Program-made: the position numbers and the translations under genes
In this document: positions 22,593 to 34,899 of the stretch, piece by piece
Numbering within the stretch: the stretch's first letter is position 1
Layout: each line of letters starts with the position of its first letter
Notes under the pieces: model-generated
The model's database searches: none
Seen by the model: the letters and a program-made list of their open reading frames with translations, nothing else
Told to the model about the DNA's origin: nothing
Source: Hemileia vastatrix
Taxonomy: Eukaryota > Basidiomycota > Pucciniomycetes > Pucciniales > Zaghouaniaceae
DNA: 64,000 bases
Reading direction: 5' to 3'
Assembly: GCA_030280995.1 (NCBI GenBank)
Contig: JASXTE010000002.1
Location: 29,524,683-29,588,682, forward strand

Positions 22593-24720
22593 TTAAGCTA
22601 GTGGTATGTCAGTTAATGGACAAGATAATGAAAGTTTCATTTCTTCTTTAACTAATCCTAGTTCATGTGACCCATGAGCAAAGGCCATAGGAAAAGATTT
22701 TATCAATTTAATGATGGAATCTTTATCCTCACAAGAAATTTGCTCTCCCAAAGAAGCATTGTCAATTTTAAACATAAGGGAATGCATTCCTTTTGTAGAT
22801 CTTCCTTTATATTGAACCACAGAATTACATGTGTTCAATTCTGGTTTTAATAATTTTTTTGGGGAGGAAATCTTAAATTTTCTCTTCACATTCATCCCCA
22901 TTGTGAAAAATTGGTTTGAAGGATCCAATTTTATGCCATACTTGGTTAAAATATCACTTCCTATAATAAACCAACTGCTTAGGTTATCATTTTTTATGAC
23001 AACAAAATCACAAACAGCTCTTAAAAAACCATGGTTATATTTAAAAAACACTGTGGCTTTGTATTTACCAATGGGGGACAAAAAAGAGCCATAACCTCTC
23101 CAATTTTCAGAAATGATAGGCATCAGTTTTGATTTATAGTCTTGATCCACTGAAGAATGTTCTTTTTTCAGATACTACACTTCCTCCAGCTCCAGAATTT
23201 AGAACAACTTCAATGCTGGTTCCATTGATCAAGACTGGTACTTTAAGAGGGGCAATAACAACTAAGCTATCCTCAATGTTCTTTATGATCTCAGAATCCT
23301 CAACTGTAGATAAATCATTATTATCAATATCAATAGTGTTTAAATAATGAATATCTTCTTCCAGAATCAAGATTTCTTGTCGAGATTCATATGAAATATT
23401 TCTGGCACAATAACTTGACATATCATGCAGTGCTATTGTGTCATAAGCATGCTCCTTAGTTTGTTCAACATGATTTATCTTATTTTCACAAACATGGATT
23501 TTCTTCCAAGGCTTGTTGCACTTGAAGCTAGTTTTTGTTGCATACTTTTTAGGTGAAACAGGGGCAGAAGCTTTACCAACCTTTTCCAGAGGTTTCTGTT
23601 GGTAAGTGGAGGGTTTCTCCAAAGGGGTTCTAGGAATGAATCTTCTGGAATCATACTTGTTTTTTAGAAGGATCTCATTACAAGTATTAATGAATGTAGA
23701 GGGTTCTCTGGAGAGCTCAGTCCTATCCAGTATCAAGTCTCTCAAAGACATTGGTAATTTCTAAAGAATCCTATCCTTCCATAACTTAAACTCCATATTT
23801 GGATCCATTTCCCTCAAGATTTTTACAAGTTTCATTAAGAGCTCAATAGGTTTTTTAGTAGAAGAGCTATATATAGTTTCCTCATACTGCCTTTGTTGAG
23901 CCATCCTAAACTTTGAAGCGCAAAATTGTGCTTTAATCAATTTCTTCCAATCTTCCCAAGAGTAGTCATTCTTATCCAAGAGAACAGATTCATACCAAAT
24001 TAGGGCTACATTGGTAAACAAAGAAATTAAATTAGACACAATTTCCTCATCTCGGAGTTTGTAAGAATTTTTCAAGTTATCAATTCTGTAAATAAATTTC
24101 TGCCAATCAGAAGAAGAATCACCATCAAATGTTGGATACTGGTAAAGTTTTGGCCAATTCTTTTGATTTGAAGGAGTCTCCTTAGTATTAGCTTTTTTCT
24201 GAGTAAGAAGCAGCTACAACTTCTTGAATTGTGCAGTAATCTCATTGTTTAATCCTTCTGTTGAAGATCCTGGTGCATAATCAATTTTTGATGGAAACTC
24301 AGTGGTATCAACAGGCATTTCTGAATCTAATTTTACCATAGATGAACTATTAAATGGTAAATTTGGAGCATCCTGTACCATATGTTGCTGCACAGAAATT
24401 TTAGAATATTTTTGATCATTAACCAATGAATTCAATTTCTCTTCAATGGTTGTTAGTCTGGTTTTCACTCATGGAAAACTAGATAAACTCTCATTGATTG
24501 TTGCAAAAGATAACTGGGTTTTATTTTGAAAAGATGTATAATGATCACTCAATCTTTTCAGGTTCATCTTATCTACCTCTAGCTCCTGGAAACAGGCAGA
24601 AACAGTATCTTGTAGTTTAGACAAATAATATTTGATATTTTGCCATAAAGCAACTTTATTTTCATGAGTTACTTTGTAATGAAACAAATCATCAGAAGCT
24701 CTCTGTAACTCACTCCTCAA
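22593..24720 (-). pseudogene. Gag and protease of element D
   Basis: Minus strand. The gag domain (about 23760-24160) carries the SYKLRDEEIVSNLISLFTN block. A knuckle variant (FKCNKPWKKIHVC, about 23490) has lost its first Cys to Phe. The protease reads LNSGAGGSVVS (about 23175-23205) instead of LDTGAAGS, so the catalytic Asp is Asn. Interruptions lie near 23140, 23755, 24210 and 24470. The coiled-coil segment is at 24470-24720. Confidence 0.86.
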
Positions 24721-25065
24721 TTCTTGATAACCCAGTTCAGTTAAAAGACTATTTTATTTCTGAGTTTATTGCATGTTGTTAATGATATGATTTTGTTTAG
24801 AAATAATATCCCTCAAATATTCATTGTTAATTTTTGCTACATCTGGAGTGTTTCTCAATAAAGAAAAAAGTAACTTTCCAGATTCTCATAAAACTCAGGA
24901 TCAATTTTTTCATCAATAATAGCCATATCAGGATTTATCATTGAAGTAGCAATTAAAACTAAAGGATTAGATACATTAGAATATTGAGTGATTTGTCTAC
25001 TTTTATCAGCCTCTAATGGTCTCACAGTTTCATCTCCTCTTCCAGAATTACCTGAAGGAACAGAA

Positions 25066-25706
25066 TTAGCAACAATAAATGGTACTTGAGATTAAATAGA
25101 GGGGCTTACCAAGGCTTTGGAAAGATCTGAATATTGTTTTTTTTCTGCCTCCTTGATAAGGATGAGGATGTGTGGGGTTGAAATGACTGGGTCTTGACGG
25201 ACCTGCCTGAGGCATTTGAGGCTTCTGATGTTGAGACAGATAATCCCACTTGGTGTTTAACCAATACCACTTCCACTTTGATACTTCCACCTTTTCTAGT
25301 TGCTGGGGAGCCAATTGTGGAAGATCCCTGGGGGGAGGAGGTCTCCTCTTCTCTTGAAGAAAGGCATCTATTTTTCTTACCTTTTCTTCTAGTGAGTCTG
25401 TTCTTTCTCTCTTTCATAAGTTCCTTTATGTGGGTGGAGAGATTCTTTACTTTCTGTAGTCAAGGCATTTTTTTTATTTTGAAGCCTTTGGGAAGTCCTT
25501 CTGGGGGGTTGATGGAAGGCTTTTGTTCCTGGGCATTTGTCTCCAATAGTATTTCCACTTCCTCCATTTCCACATCCTGATTGGTTCAGAAATTGATTAA
25601 TTTGAGATAATTTTGTAGTCAAGGGAGAACTTACAGAAGTAGCTTCATCATAATCAATCATATCCAATTCCTCTTCACGGGTAGCAGAAACACCTTGATC
25701 AGTCAT
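25066..25706 (-). pseudogene. ORF1 region of element D
   Basis: Minus strand. Starts MTDQGVSATREEELDM at 25706. The frames then change: a coiled-coil SLEEKVRKIDAFLQEK piece, then a frame with VEVSKWKWYW and HPYQGGRKK (25150-25270), and finally a frame ending PKPW and a stop near 25105. The WKW, HPY(R/Q)G, basic run and PW-stop order equals that of ORF1 in A. The last codons again overlap a donor-like GGTAAG. The protein is unknown outside this family as far as I can tell. Confidence 0.65.
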
Positions 25707-26544
25707 TTTTTAAATTTAACCTGAACTGAAGAAATATTAAGATGTATTAGTTTTATTTTTGCTTTTATTGAAAAAAAAATTAAATAAAAATTTAAAAATC
25801 TTCAGGTAAAAAATCAACTGAAATAATAATCACAGTTTTTATTAAATAAAAATATATTTATAACCAGGATTAAAAGAAATCAACTGAAGAAACAAAATTA
25901 ATTTTTTAATCAACAAATTAAATTTTTATAATTATCAGGATTAAAAATAACTGAAGGATATTTAATTACCAGGACTTGATGTCAACTGAAATAATTTTAA
26001 TATAATTTATTTTTATTAATTTTTAATATTTTATTGTCAGGACAATTTTTTAAATGGAACAATAATATTATTGTAATTTATCAGGACAAAGTCAACTGAA
26101 AAAAAAATAATATAATATAATAATAATAAAATATTTTATATTACTTCTAGGAGTAAGAACACTATAGTTCTATCTTTGTCAACTAGGAAAAAAAAATTAA
26201 AAATTCCAAATTACCAGACACCTCCCCCTGTAAAATGAGCAAATTAATACCACTTACAGAGTGCTGAGTAAAAGTAAATATGTAGAGTATGAAGAGTGCA
26301 AAGTGACCCACAAAAAGTAATCAATATAATTACCAAGAATATATATGACTATAGTCAATATATAAACTTAAGTTTTGGAACTTGGTTCAATTCCTGTTTG
26401 CAGAAAAAATTAAGTCACGTGAATGATGACGTTCATGCTTTTCATCATCCACTTTGTCCTTATAGGTGCCTCCATGGCGATGGTCCCATGGTCTCCAGCC
26501 TCAAGATATCAATGCACCATTGATAATTCAGAAAGGGTCCCAAC
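25707..26544 (-). other. Leader of element D with periodic motif
   Basis: 838 bp of AT-rich leader. On the plus strand CAGGA is followed by TCAACTGAA at roughly 40-70 bp steps (25866/25880, 25942/25953, 25971/25983, 26085/26093, and weaker copies at 25725 and 25809). A primer-site candidate (TGGGACCC on the minus strand) lies two bases inside the LTR end at 26545. No gene is seen. Confidence 0.6.
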
Positions 26545-26951
26545 TGTCAATGGGTCTCTTGTTCTAGAAGATTTATATGGAGGTTCTATGGGGAAGTTAA
26601 GTGGATTATTGGACTTTCAAAGGCAGTGTAAATATTTCTCTTATCCTTATGATTATTTACTCAAATTAAAGAGGCAAGATATAAAATTATTATTATAATT
26701 AATGAGTTAGAAGTACGTGAATTTAAATACTAAAACAATAATAAATAGTAATTAATCTTTAAGTATAGTAAATGTTTGGTAATTTAAGTAAGAAATGGAA
26801 TGAATCAAAAACAACCAGAAAGGAAGGCCATATATAGGCAAAGGAGAGACAAAGCACGGTGTTAATATCCTAAATACAGTATTATGAGAAAAGAAAGGAA
26901 TATTCCAGAAAAACATTTCCAAATAATAAGGTTGTTCCAAAAAGAAGGTGT
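26545..26951 (-). repeat. 5' LTR fragment of element D (R-U5 side)
   Basis: Minus strand. 26711-26951 matches the right-arm LTR-beta (19050-19290), including the TATATA region. The segment continues to an LTR-like end TTGACA at 26545, followed by the primer-site position. The first half of the LTR is missing: the sequence changes at 26951 to the integrase relic I. Confidence 0.8.
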
Positions 26952-28083
26952 TAGATACAACATATTGAAGCACCTAATGCTCCTTGACAAATAATTAACA
27001 TGGATTTTGTCACTGGTCTTCTTGTTGCAGGTAAACACAGCTTTAAATCTTGTTGGGTAATAGTAGATAGATTCAAAAAAATGTGCAAATTTATTCCTAC
27101 CCACAAAGATGTATCCTCAAAAGAATTAGATTTCATATGGTGGTCTTCCATGTTTTATATCATTGGTTTTCCAAGAGCCATTATCTCTGATAGGGATCCT
27201 AAATTTACTTCTGAGTTTTGGACCTCTTTGATGGATATTTGTGGCTGTGAGTTAAAATTGTCTACAGCTCACCATCCTCAGACTGATGGTCTAGCTGAGA
27301 GAATGATTCAAACTCTGGAAGATATGATTAGAAGGTATTGTGCCTTTGGTTTAGAATATAAAGACAATGACAGATTTACTCATGATTGGGTCACTCTATT
27401 GCCTGGTCTTTAATTTGCATATAATAGCACTGTTCATTCTGTCACTGAGAAAAAGCCTTTTGAGCTTTGGTTAGGTTATGTCCCGAAAACTCCTGCTCAG
27501 ATTCTCAATAATAAATTACCTAAGTTGGAACAACACTCTGGTGTAAAATCTTTTATGCAAATGCAACAGCTATGCAGAAAACATGCTCAAAGCTGTATTG
27601 ATAAAGCTTTGAATATGAAAAGAAAAGATGGGATAAATCCCATAAGGAATACACATTTAACAAGGGTGATGAAGTGTTGATATCTACTGTTCATTTCAAT
27701 TTGCAAGGTAAAAACAAATTAAAAGATCCTTTTGTAGGTCCATTTGTTGTTAAAAGAATGGTTGGAGATAATGCAGTAGAAGTTTTATTGTATTCTCCAT
27801 ATGATAGGAAACATCCTGTTTTTCATATTTCTTTGATTAAGCCTTATATTTCCAACATTGACTTATTTCCCAAAAGACTGGGAAGACCTAAGAAAAACCC
27901 TCAGTAAGTCACAGAAACTGCAGAAATTGATAAAATTCTCAATGATTGAATTATCACTTCTGAAAGAGGTACTGAATATTTATTGAGATATAAAAACAAA
28001 TAATCTGAACATGATGCATGGATACCTGGCAAGGAGATTTCAAATCTTCCTACTCTGTTAAAAAAGTACATAAAGAAAAAATC
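26952..28083 (+). pseudogene. Integrase-chromodomain fragment, element I
   Basis: Plus-strand Ty3 integrase core from IEAPNAPWQIINMDFVTG to the chromodomain. It keeps NMDFVTG, SDRDPKFTSEF and DGLAERMIQ, so all three catalytic acids. A stop (TAA) follows LPGL at 27411, a frame change lies near 27612 and stops lie at 27905, 27946 and 28000. It is joined on the left to the truncated LTR of D and on the right, through a purine tract, to LTR-E1. Confidence 0.88.
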
Positions 28084-28108
28084 TTAGCATTTTTTTAATA
28101 TTTTTTTT

Positions 28109-28120
28109 AGAGTGAGGGAG
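28109..28120 (+). other. Polypurine tract of element I
   Basis: AGAGTGAGGGAG directly before TGTCAG of LTR-E1. It is identical to the tract of element D. Confidence 0.8.
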
Positions 28121-30535
28121 TGTCAGCGAGGCTATACCAGGAGCCCAGCAAATTATATGTTAATTTATTGGACCTGAAAGAGGGCGTAAGAATTGTATTT
28201 TATGTATATAAATTTATATTTTATTGCATAATAAAATTATATAAGTATCTTATTAATAATAAGTGTTATATTAATTTTATTGTTATAAAAATTTTTATAC
28301 ATTTAAATTAAGCATAATATATTTTATATTCTACAAATAATGGCACATTTTTATAATTATAAATTAATAATTAATTAATTAGAAAACATATATTATAATT
28401 ATATATGTAAAATTGACTTATAATGTAATTAAGTTAATTTATTAATTTTATATATTAAATAAAACTTCATAAATTATTAAAAAATAATATTGGGCGCTTC
28501 TTTTGACCCTTAATTGTGTCAGAAAAATATTATTAAATAAATTATAATACTTATTTAATAACATAGTAGTAAAACTTCCACTTTAAATTCCAAATATCAC
28601 TAAATTAATTATATGTTTCATTTAAACTAATGATTGAATTAATTACATAATTAAAACAACTAATTAGAATTGCTTTAAACTGGATTGAATTTATTATATG
28701 AATTTTTGGCGTGAAAATAATTTTCTTTGTTTTACTTAAAACCTTTACATGTCACTATAATGTCTGTTTTTGATTATTTTACTCATTGTTCTCATGTTTC
28801 AGACTTACTTGGTTAATAATTATTTTAATTAAGTGTGTTGGGAAGTTATGGTGGGAAAATGGTTAATTGCTCACGGGTTTTAGTCAATTGTTTCATATTT
28901 TTCTCTTAATAGTCATGTTTCATTTCTACTTTTTTTTCTTTTTGTTTTAGCTTATTTCTTTTTTGTATTTACTGATTTGTGGCGCTTCAGGGGTCTCTTG
29001 GTCTATAAAAGGGCCTTGGGTAATCCTCTTTAAAGGCATCACTTATTACACTCACCTTTTATTTAATACTAAATATTATACAAAATTATTATTATTATTA
29101 TTACTATCATAGTTCAAATATAAATTTTAATAAATTTCTACAGTTGCTTTAAGTCTAAGAATAATATTATTGATTGCTGCGCATTAAAAGTAACTACTAG
29201 TCAAATAATTATATTATAATTTAAAACCCTTACTATTGTGTCAAAGTCCCCAAGAAATTCTCGTTGTGGTAGCCTAAAGTTTAGTATGGCACCTAAGTAC
29301 GTAAATGGAGTTATTACAGCATGCAAGATTGGTGTTATTATTTTTTTATATAAAAGGTTTTTTTAATTTATTTGAGTTTTAAACATGAAGAAATTGATTA
29401 AAAGCAAACGCCTACGCAAAAACAATTTATTTTACGGAGAAAACTTATTTTTACCGTCTGAAAAGTTTATTAGTATCAAGTCGAGTGACTCAAAAACCTT
29501 GGGAAATTTTTCCAGAATTTCTACTATTTTTCTTATATTTTTAAATGAATTTTAAAGATTTATAGAAATATTTACGTTTTCAGAAATTACTTAACTTTGA
29601 TGAATTTTCACTGGGTAATTAGAGCTGCGCAGACTACGAAATTTAGTTTGGAATGTAAAGGGGAAGTAGCTCTATCAAGTTTAATTTTTCTATATTTTTT
29701 ATTATAGCTTTAAAAGTTCTAATTGAGTCCGGAAGTCCAGACAGACTCCATTTGGACTCCGTACGGACTCCGCTTCGACTCCGTACGGGCTCCAGATTGA
29801 CTCTGGGTGAGCTCTGGAGGGGAAAACTTAGGCACGTGACTAGGAATACTTAAGAGCCTCTCAGACTCGAAATTGGGCATCATGATACAATCATATTACA
29901 TTCATCAGACATCATACAGCTTAATCTTTAACCACCACGGTCTCATTTTTTATTACTCAACAAATTAAATAAATTTGTAATACCCTTATAACTTTATATT
30001 TTATATATAACATTTTAGAAATACTACTCAACAATTTAAACCACACTTCATACAGGGTATCTTTAGAAAGTTCTTCATCACTGGGACTTGATTATTGTTG
30101 TCTCATAAAAATTCAAATTATTATAAAAACATAAAAGTCAATCTTTTCAGATCTTTCACTGGTACACCTTAATTGTTGTTATCAGTATTTCTTTCTCAAC
30201 AGCCACTTTTATTTAAATCTCAATAAGCGTTAAATATTTTAGATTTTCATTATTTTTATCAATCAGATCCAAGTAGACTGGTTAGCTTAGTGATTTAGAA
30301 TTCCCATTTTGTTTTTTTTATTGGAAGGACGGGGTTTTCAGCTAAATCCACATATCTCCTCCGGATTCTGCTTACAGCAAGGCGACTGTAAGAGTTTACC
30401 TTACCATATCGCCGCCTTCTTTTTTTTTAATAATTTTAGCACTTGATTATATTTAAATCCCCTTTACATCACCTCTTTCCCTCCTCTCCAATTCATCTTC
30501 TTCTTTTCCCCCCTCTTCTAGACGACCGGCTGACA
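28121..30535 (+). repeat. LTR-E1, 3' LTR of element I, interrupted by a solo LTR
   Basis: Starts TGTCAGCGAGGC and ends GGCTGACA (30535). TATAAAA at 29004. It aligns with LTR-E2 (31995-33351) over most of its length. The solo LTR at 29265-30408 splits it; without this insert it would be about 1.27 kb. Confidence 0.82.
29265..30408 (+). repeat. Solo LTR of the H family
   Basis: 1144 bp from TGTGGTAGCC to TTACCATA. It matches the reverse complement of both LTRs of element H (41679-42813 and 52749-53898). Flanks are tcgt and tcgc, a 4-bp target duplication with one later change. It carries its own version of the GTACGGACTCC short-repeat block (29745-29800). Confidence 0.85.
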
Positions 30536-30540
30536 CTAAT

Positions 30541-31339
30541 TGTCCAGAAGGTTTTACGGAAGTTCAAATGGCTGTGAAGGTGGATAACTCAAGGATCTCA
30601 ATCAAGTTACATAGATATTATCTTATATGATTTATTACTCAAAAAAAAGGTATAAAGGATTTGTTATTATTACTTTGAGAGTTTAGAGTTATGCGATTGT
30701 AAATACTAAAGCAACAGAGGTAGTTATAAAAATGATATTTGATTGTTTTTAATAATAAAATTTTAAGTAGTAAGGAATGAAGAAAACTGCACAAAATGTA
30801 AGGCCTTATATAGGCAAAAAGGAGAGAGAGCACACAGAGCTAACAAACCTACATACAGGAGTGTTAGAGGAAGAAAATTCCAGAATAAAAATATTTCAAA
30901 TAATAAAAGTGTTCTAAAGTGTTCTAAATAGAGCTTCAATAAAATATTTTTACTATATATATCAATTTATTTGATATATTTTAAAGTTTAATGTAAATTT
31001 CACACTTAGTATAAAATAATTTGAATTAAATTTTTGTATTAATAGAGTTTTAAATTTATAAATAAAAGAGATTTGAATTCTTAAAATTTAGAATTAATAT
31101 ATTTTTATTTCTCTTCCAACCTGTCATTGAGCATGGTGTTAGGGAATAAAAATATGAGTGAAATTATAATTAATTTTAAATATTTAGTAATTTTACTTAT
31201 TGTAAGTTATTAATTTATTACAATTAATAATAAAGTAAATATAATATAATTAATAATAAAATAAGAATTAAAATGGAGTTGCTTCATCCCAGTAAATAAT
31301 TAATTATTTTACTGGGTAAATATAGTAGCCTGGCTGACA
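30541..31339 (-). repeat. LTR-beta2, probably solo
   Basis: 799 bp on the minus strand, from TGTCAGCCAGGC (31339) to CTTCTGGACA (30541). It is related to the LTR of element D, including the TATATAA box region and the AACCTGTCATTGAGCATGG segment. Flanks ctaat and ctttt agree in only three of five bases, so a target duplication is not proven. Confidence 0.65.
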
Positions 31340-31994
31340 CTTTTCCTTATCCTATTTTTCTTCCATCATCTGTTTATTTCTTTATCCTTCTAGACAACAG
31401 GCCAAAAATTGAGGGCCTTTCCTAATGAAAATTTTGAATTTTGGAAAAATGACTGATGCATGAACCACCCTTGTGCAAGAATTCGAACTTTTTCCATGGC
31501 CATGATTCAAACCCGGGGTTTATAGTAACACTTTATATATACTTAAATAGTATATATTTCAGTGTGATCTTTCAATCACAATAGTAAGTTAAACTTTGCA
31601 CCTGAGAACTTCAATATTGAGATTTTATTGCAATAAAACTGTCATTTCATATTTTTGCTGAGTCACTGTATGTAAGTAATCAAAAAAAATATTACTAGTT
31701 GAAAATAATAGAATAACCCTCTCAGTCCTAGAAGAGCATTATTTTTGATAAAATTATCAAATTAATTGTCATTAATAACTGAAAATATTGGTTGAAAATA
31801 ATAACACCTAGGGTTTAGTCCCAATTATTACCAATATTTTGGTATTTTAATTATTTTGGTTGACATTAATACTCTTTGTATTTTGTCCCAATTTAATTTT
31901 AGTGTTTATTATTTTGTTCTATAAATAAAATCACATTCATAAATTAAAAATTATCCTTTTATTTTGATTATTGTTTTATAATATACATAATATT
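31340..31994 (+). other. LTR tail and leader of element J
   Basis: 31340-31405 resembles the pyrimidine-rich end of an E or alpha LTR (cttctagaca then a degraded end). 31406 onward (ATTGAGGGCCTTTCCT) matches the start of the leader in A (4149 onward). The rest is AT-rich, with no gene visible. The leader resumes at 33357 after the solo LTR. Confidence 0.55.
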
Positions 31995-33351
31995 TGTCAG
32001 CCAGGCTATACCAGGAGCCCAGTAAATGATATGTTGATTTATTGGATCTGAAAGAGGGCATAAGAAATGCATTTGATGTATATAAATTAATATTTTATTG
32101 CATAATAAAATTATATAAGTATCTTATTAAATTTAAGTGTTATATTAATTTTTTTGTTATATCAATTATTTATACATTTAAATTAAGCATAATATTTTTT
32201 ATATTCTACAAATAATGGCGCATTTTTATGTATTTAATAATTATAAATTAACAATTAATTAATTACAAACATATATTATAATTATATGTGTAAAATTGAC
32301 TTATAATGTAATTAAATTAATTAATTAAATATATATATTAAATAAAACTTTCCATATATTATTAAAAAATAATACTTGGAGCTTTTTTGACACTTGATTG
32401 TGTCAGTAAAATTATTAAATAAATAAATTATAACACTTATTTAATAATATGGCATTAAAATTCTCACTTTAAATTAGAAATATCATTAAATTAATTATAT
32501 GTTTCATTTAAACTAATTATTTAATTAATTACATAGTTAAAAAAATTAATTAAAATTGCTTTACACTGGATTGAATTGATTACATGGATTATTGCGTGAA
32601 AATAATTCTAATTATTTTAATTAAACCCTTTACATCCTACTGTAATGTCTGATTTGGATTCCTTTTCTCACAGTTCTTATGTTTCAGGCTTACTTAGTTA
32701 CTACTATTTTTATTAACTGGTTTGGGAACTTATGGTGGGAAAATTAGCTACTTATTCATGGGTTTAGTTAATTGTTTCATTTTTTTCTCTTAATATTTAT
32801 GTTTCATTTCTATTTTTTTATTTATGTTTTAGCTTATTACTATTTTGTATATACTGATTTGTGGCGCTTCAGAGCTCCCCTGGTCTATAAAAGGGCCTTG
32901 GGTAATCCCCTTTAGAACATCACTTATTACACTCACATTTTATTACATACTTAAATATTATACAAATTATTATTATTATTATTATTAGTCTTATAGTTCT
33001 AATATAAATCTTAATAAATTTCAAGGTTACCATAAGTCTATTAATAACCATAATTGATTGCTGCGCATTGAGACCTAACTTAAAAAATTATTAAATATTA
33101 TTCAAGGTTACCATAAGTCTATTAATAACCATAATTGATTGCTGCGCATTGAGACCTAACTTAAAAAATTATTAAATATTATTTAAATCTACTACAGTAT
33201 CATTACTCATAAGTTATTGTTGTATTACTCTCCATGAATCCAAAAAAACATCTACTTTTAAATTACTACTTACAAATTAGTATTTATCTTCCTATTCTAT
33301 CTCCTCTTTTTATCTTCCTTTTTCCTATACCTTCTATTCAATCCGCTGATA
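31995..33351 (+). repeat. Solo LTR-E2 with 5-bp target duplication
   Basis: 1357 bp from TGTCAGCCAGGC to CCGCTGATA, flanked by atatt on both sides (31990-31994 and 33352-33356). TATAAAA at 32886. It was left by recombination between the LTRs of a full element inserted in the leader of J. Confidence 0.85.
33021..33182 (+). repeat. 81-bp tandem duplication inside LTR-E2
   Basis: Two essentially identical copies (33021-33101 and 33102-33182) containing TGATTGCTGCGCATTGAG. LTR-E1 has only one copy of this stretch, so the duplication is recent and specific to E2. Confidence 0.9.
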
Positions 33352-33447
33352 ATATTCATTATAAATATAATTGTTTTTTAGCTCATTGTTTTATTTAAAA
33401 TATTAATTTGTAGCTTTTACTTTATATCACAATTTTAAGAAAAATCA

Positions 33448-34346
33448 TTGATTATTAACCTTGACTTTTTTTTCACAGATTTTATGTCTAACAATTTAAA
33501 TGATAGCATGGATAATCTTCATGTAGATGAAATTGAGGTAGATGTTGAGGTTGAATCTGTAGGTTCTTCAAAATTAACTTACAAAAAAACTTCAGCTCAA
33601 AAAAACCATCAAATTATTCTGGACATAGAAATGTCAGAAGGAGTGGTAAACCCCCTCCCCAAAAAGTTCAGAGTGAAGTCAAACCTCAAATAATTCTAGA
33701 CAATAATCTAAAAGGTATGAAGATAAAAAAAAACACTCTGGTACAGAAGGTTAAAAAACCTGTCAAGTCACATAAAAGAACTGAAAATAGACAATATGAA
33801 ATACAAAGCCAGAGTGGATACTCTATGGGATCAGATGCAAGACCTTTTAAAGCACTGCCAAGGTCAACATCAACCTATTCAACCAAATCTACATCAGCCT
33901 CTACCAACCACAAAGACCATGGAAGTAGAACAATGGAAATGAAACTATCTTATGAAACATTACCAGCAGAATGTGCAACCTCCTTCAGCTTATCTACCTG
34001 GCACATCCAGGACACCCAATTACCATCATCAACATGCCCATCCTTATCAGGGAAGCAGGAAAAAGAAGTCCCAGCCCTAGGAGAAGTTTTCTACTTTGCC
34101 ATGGTGAGTAACCTTTTTGATAATTATGTTGGTATGTACAATACTAAGTCATCTTCTTTAGGTAATATTGTTGAAAGTAGAGGCAGAAATGTGAAACCTA
34201 TTAAAAATATTTGTGTTATGAGTATCCCTAATGATGTATTTAGTAAATTTTCATTTGATGATCCTTTACACTTAACTTCAAATTCTTTGGTTAATCCTTC
34301 TCTTTCCATTACAAATGATTCTGTTTACCCTGAAATAATTGAATGA
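33448..34346 (+). pseudogene. ORF1 and start of gag of element J
   Basis: Likely start MSNNLNDSMDNLH at 33484, preceded by an acceptor-like ttttttttcacag. A first frame ends at 33693 and a second runs from 33717. In a third frame 33900-34104 reads VEQWKWNY, HPYQGSRKKK and, after one stop, STLPW with a stop. This is the same order as ORF1 of A and D. The PW stop is TGA and again overlaps a donor-like GGTGAGT. After it a short gag N-terminal piece runs to 34346, where the copia relic L begins. Confidence 0.6.
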
Positions 34347-34885
34347 AATGCCATCAAATATCTGGTTCAGAGGAAGAATAATCAAAGTTAATAATAGATA
34401 AGAAGTAGAAAGAATATTCTGCCACACTAGTAAGAGAGTAAGAAGAAAAAGAAGTAAGTTGAGAGTCAAGTTGAGTGTTGTAAACACAAAAAGTAATAAT
34501 ATTAAAAGAGTAAGAAAGGAGATGCATTTCAGCATGAAGAGAACACTAACATAAATATTAAATAACTGGTTCAGAGGAAGAATAATCAAATTTAATAATA
34601 GATAAGAAGTAGAAAGAATATTCTGTCACATTAATAATAGATTAAGATGAAAAAGAAGTAATTTAAGAGTCAAGTTGAGTGTTTTAAAGACAAAAATTTA
34701 TAATAGCAAAAGAGTAAGAAAGGAGATTCCAATAAGCGGACAGAGGCCTTTCCTTCTTATAGAAAACTAGGTGGCATATGCAAAAGAACCAGGCTACAGA
34801 AGTAAAAGAACGGAACTAAAAGTAATTAACTATTTACATATGAGAGTGAATAATAATTATTGGAATCTAAAAAATTTAATCCATT
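34347..34885 (-). repeat. Putative LTR of copia element L with 204-bp duplication
   Basis: AT- and purine-rich segment next to the end of the copia pol gene. A GGGAGGG purine run (minus strand) at 34888-34896 is a plausible polypurine tract and the LTR would start there. Inside, 34362-34565 is repeated in tandem at 34566-34770 with small changes. The outer end at 34347 is where homology to element J stops; it is not proven. Confidence 0.5.
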
Positions 34886-34899
34886 TCTAATACCCTCCC

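Larger units (their letters stand above)
19050..26951 (-). mobile_element. Ty3/gypsy element D (decayed, near full length)
   Basis: Minus-strand chromovirus relic. In reading order it has a 5' LTR fragment (26951-26545), a leader with spaced repeats, ORF1, gag, protease, RT, RNase H, integrase, chromodomain, a polypurine tract and a truncated 3' LTR (19659-19050). The 3' LTR is cut by an F-type LTR and the 5' LTR lacks its first half. Many stops and frame changes exist, and catalytic residues are lost in protease and integrase. It is more diverged from A than C is, particularly in ORF1. Confidence 0.9.

Noticed and set aside
26370..26410. tRNA-like GGTTCAATTCC segment
   Set aside because: The flanking bases do not pair as a T-stem and no acceptor, D or anticodon arms can be placed.
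30541..31339. Confirmed solo LTR with target duplication
   Set aside because: The LTR is real, but the flanks (ctaat and ctttt) differ in two of five bases, so the duplication is not claimed.
33448..33693. Host gene of 81 codons
   Set aside because: It lies at the place of ORF1 in element J, after its leader, and is followed by the family's WKW..PW block.
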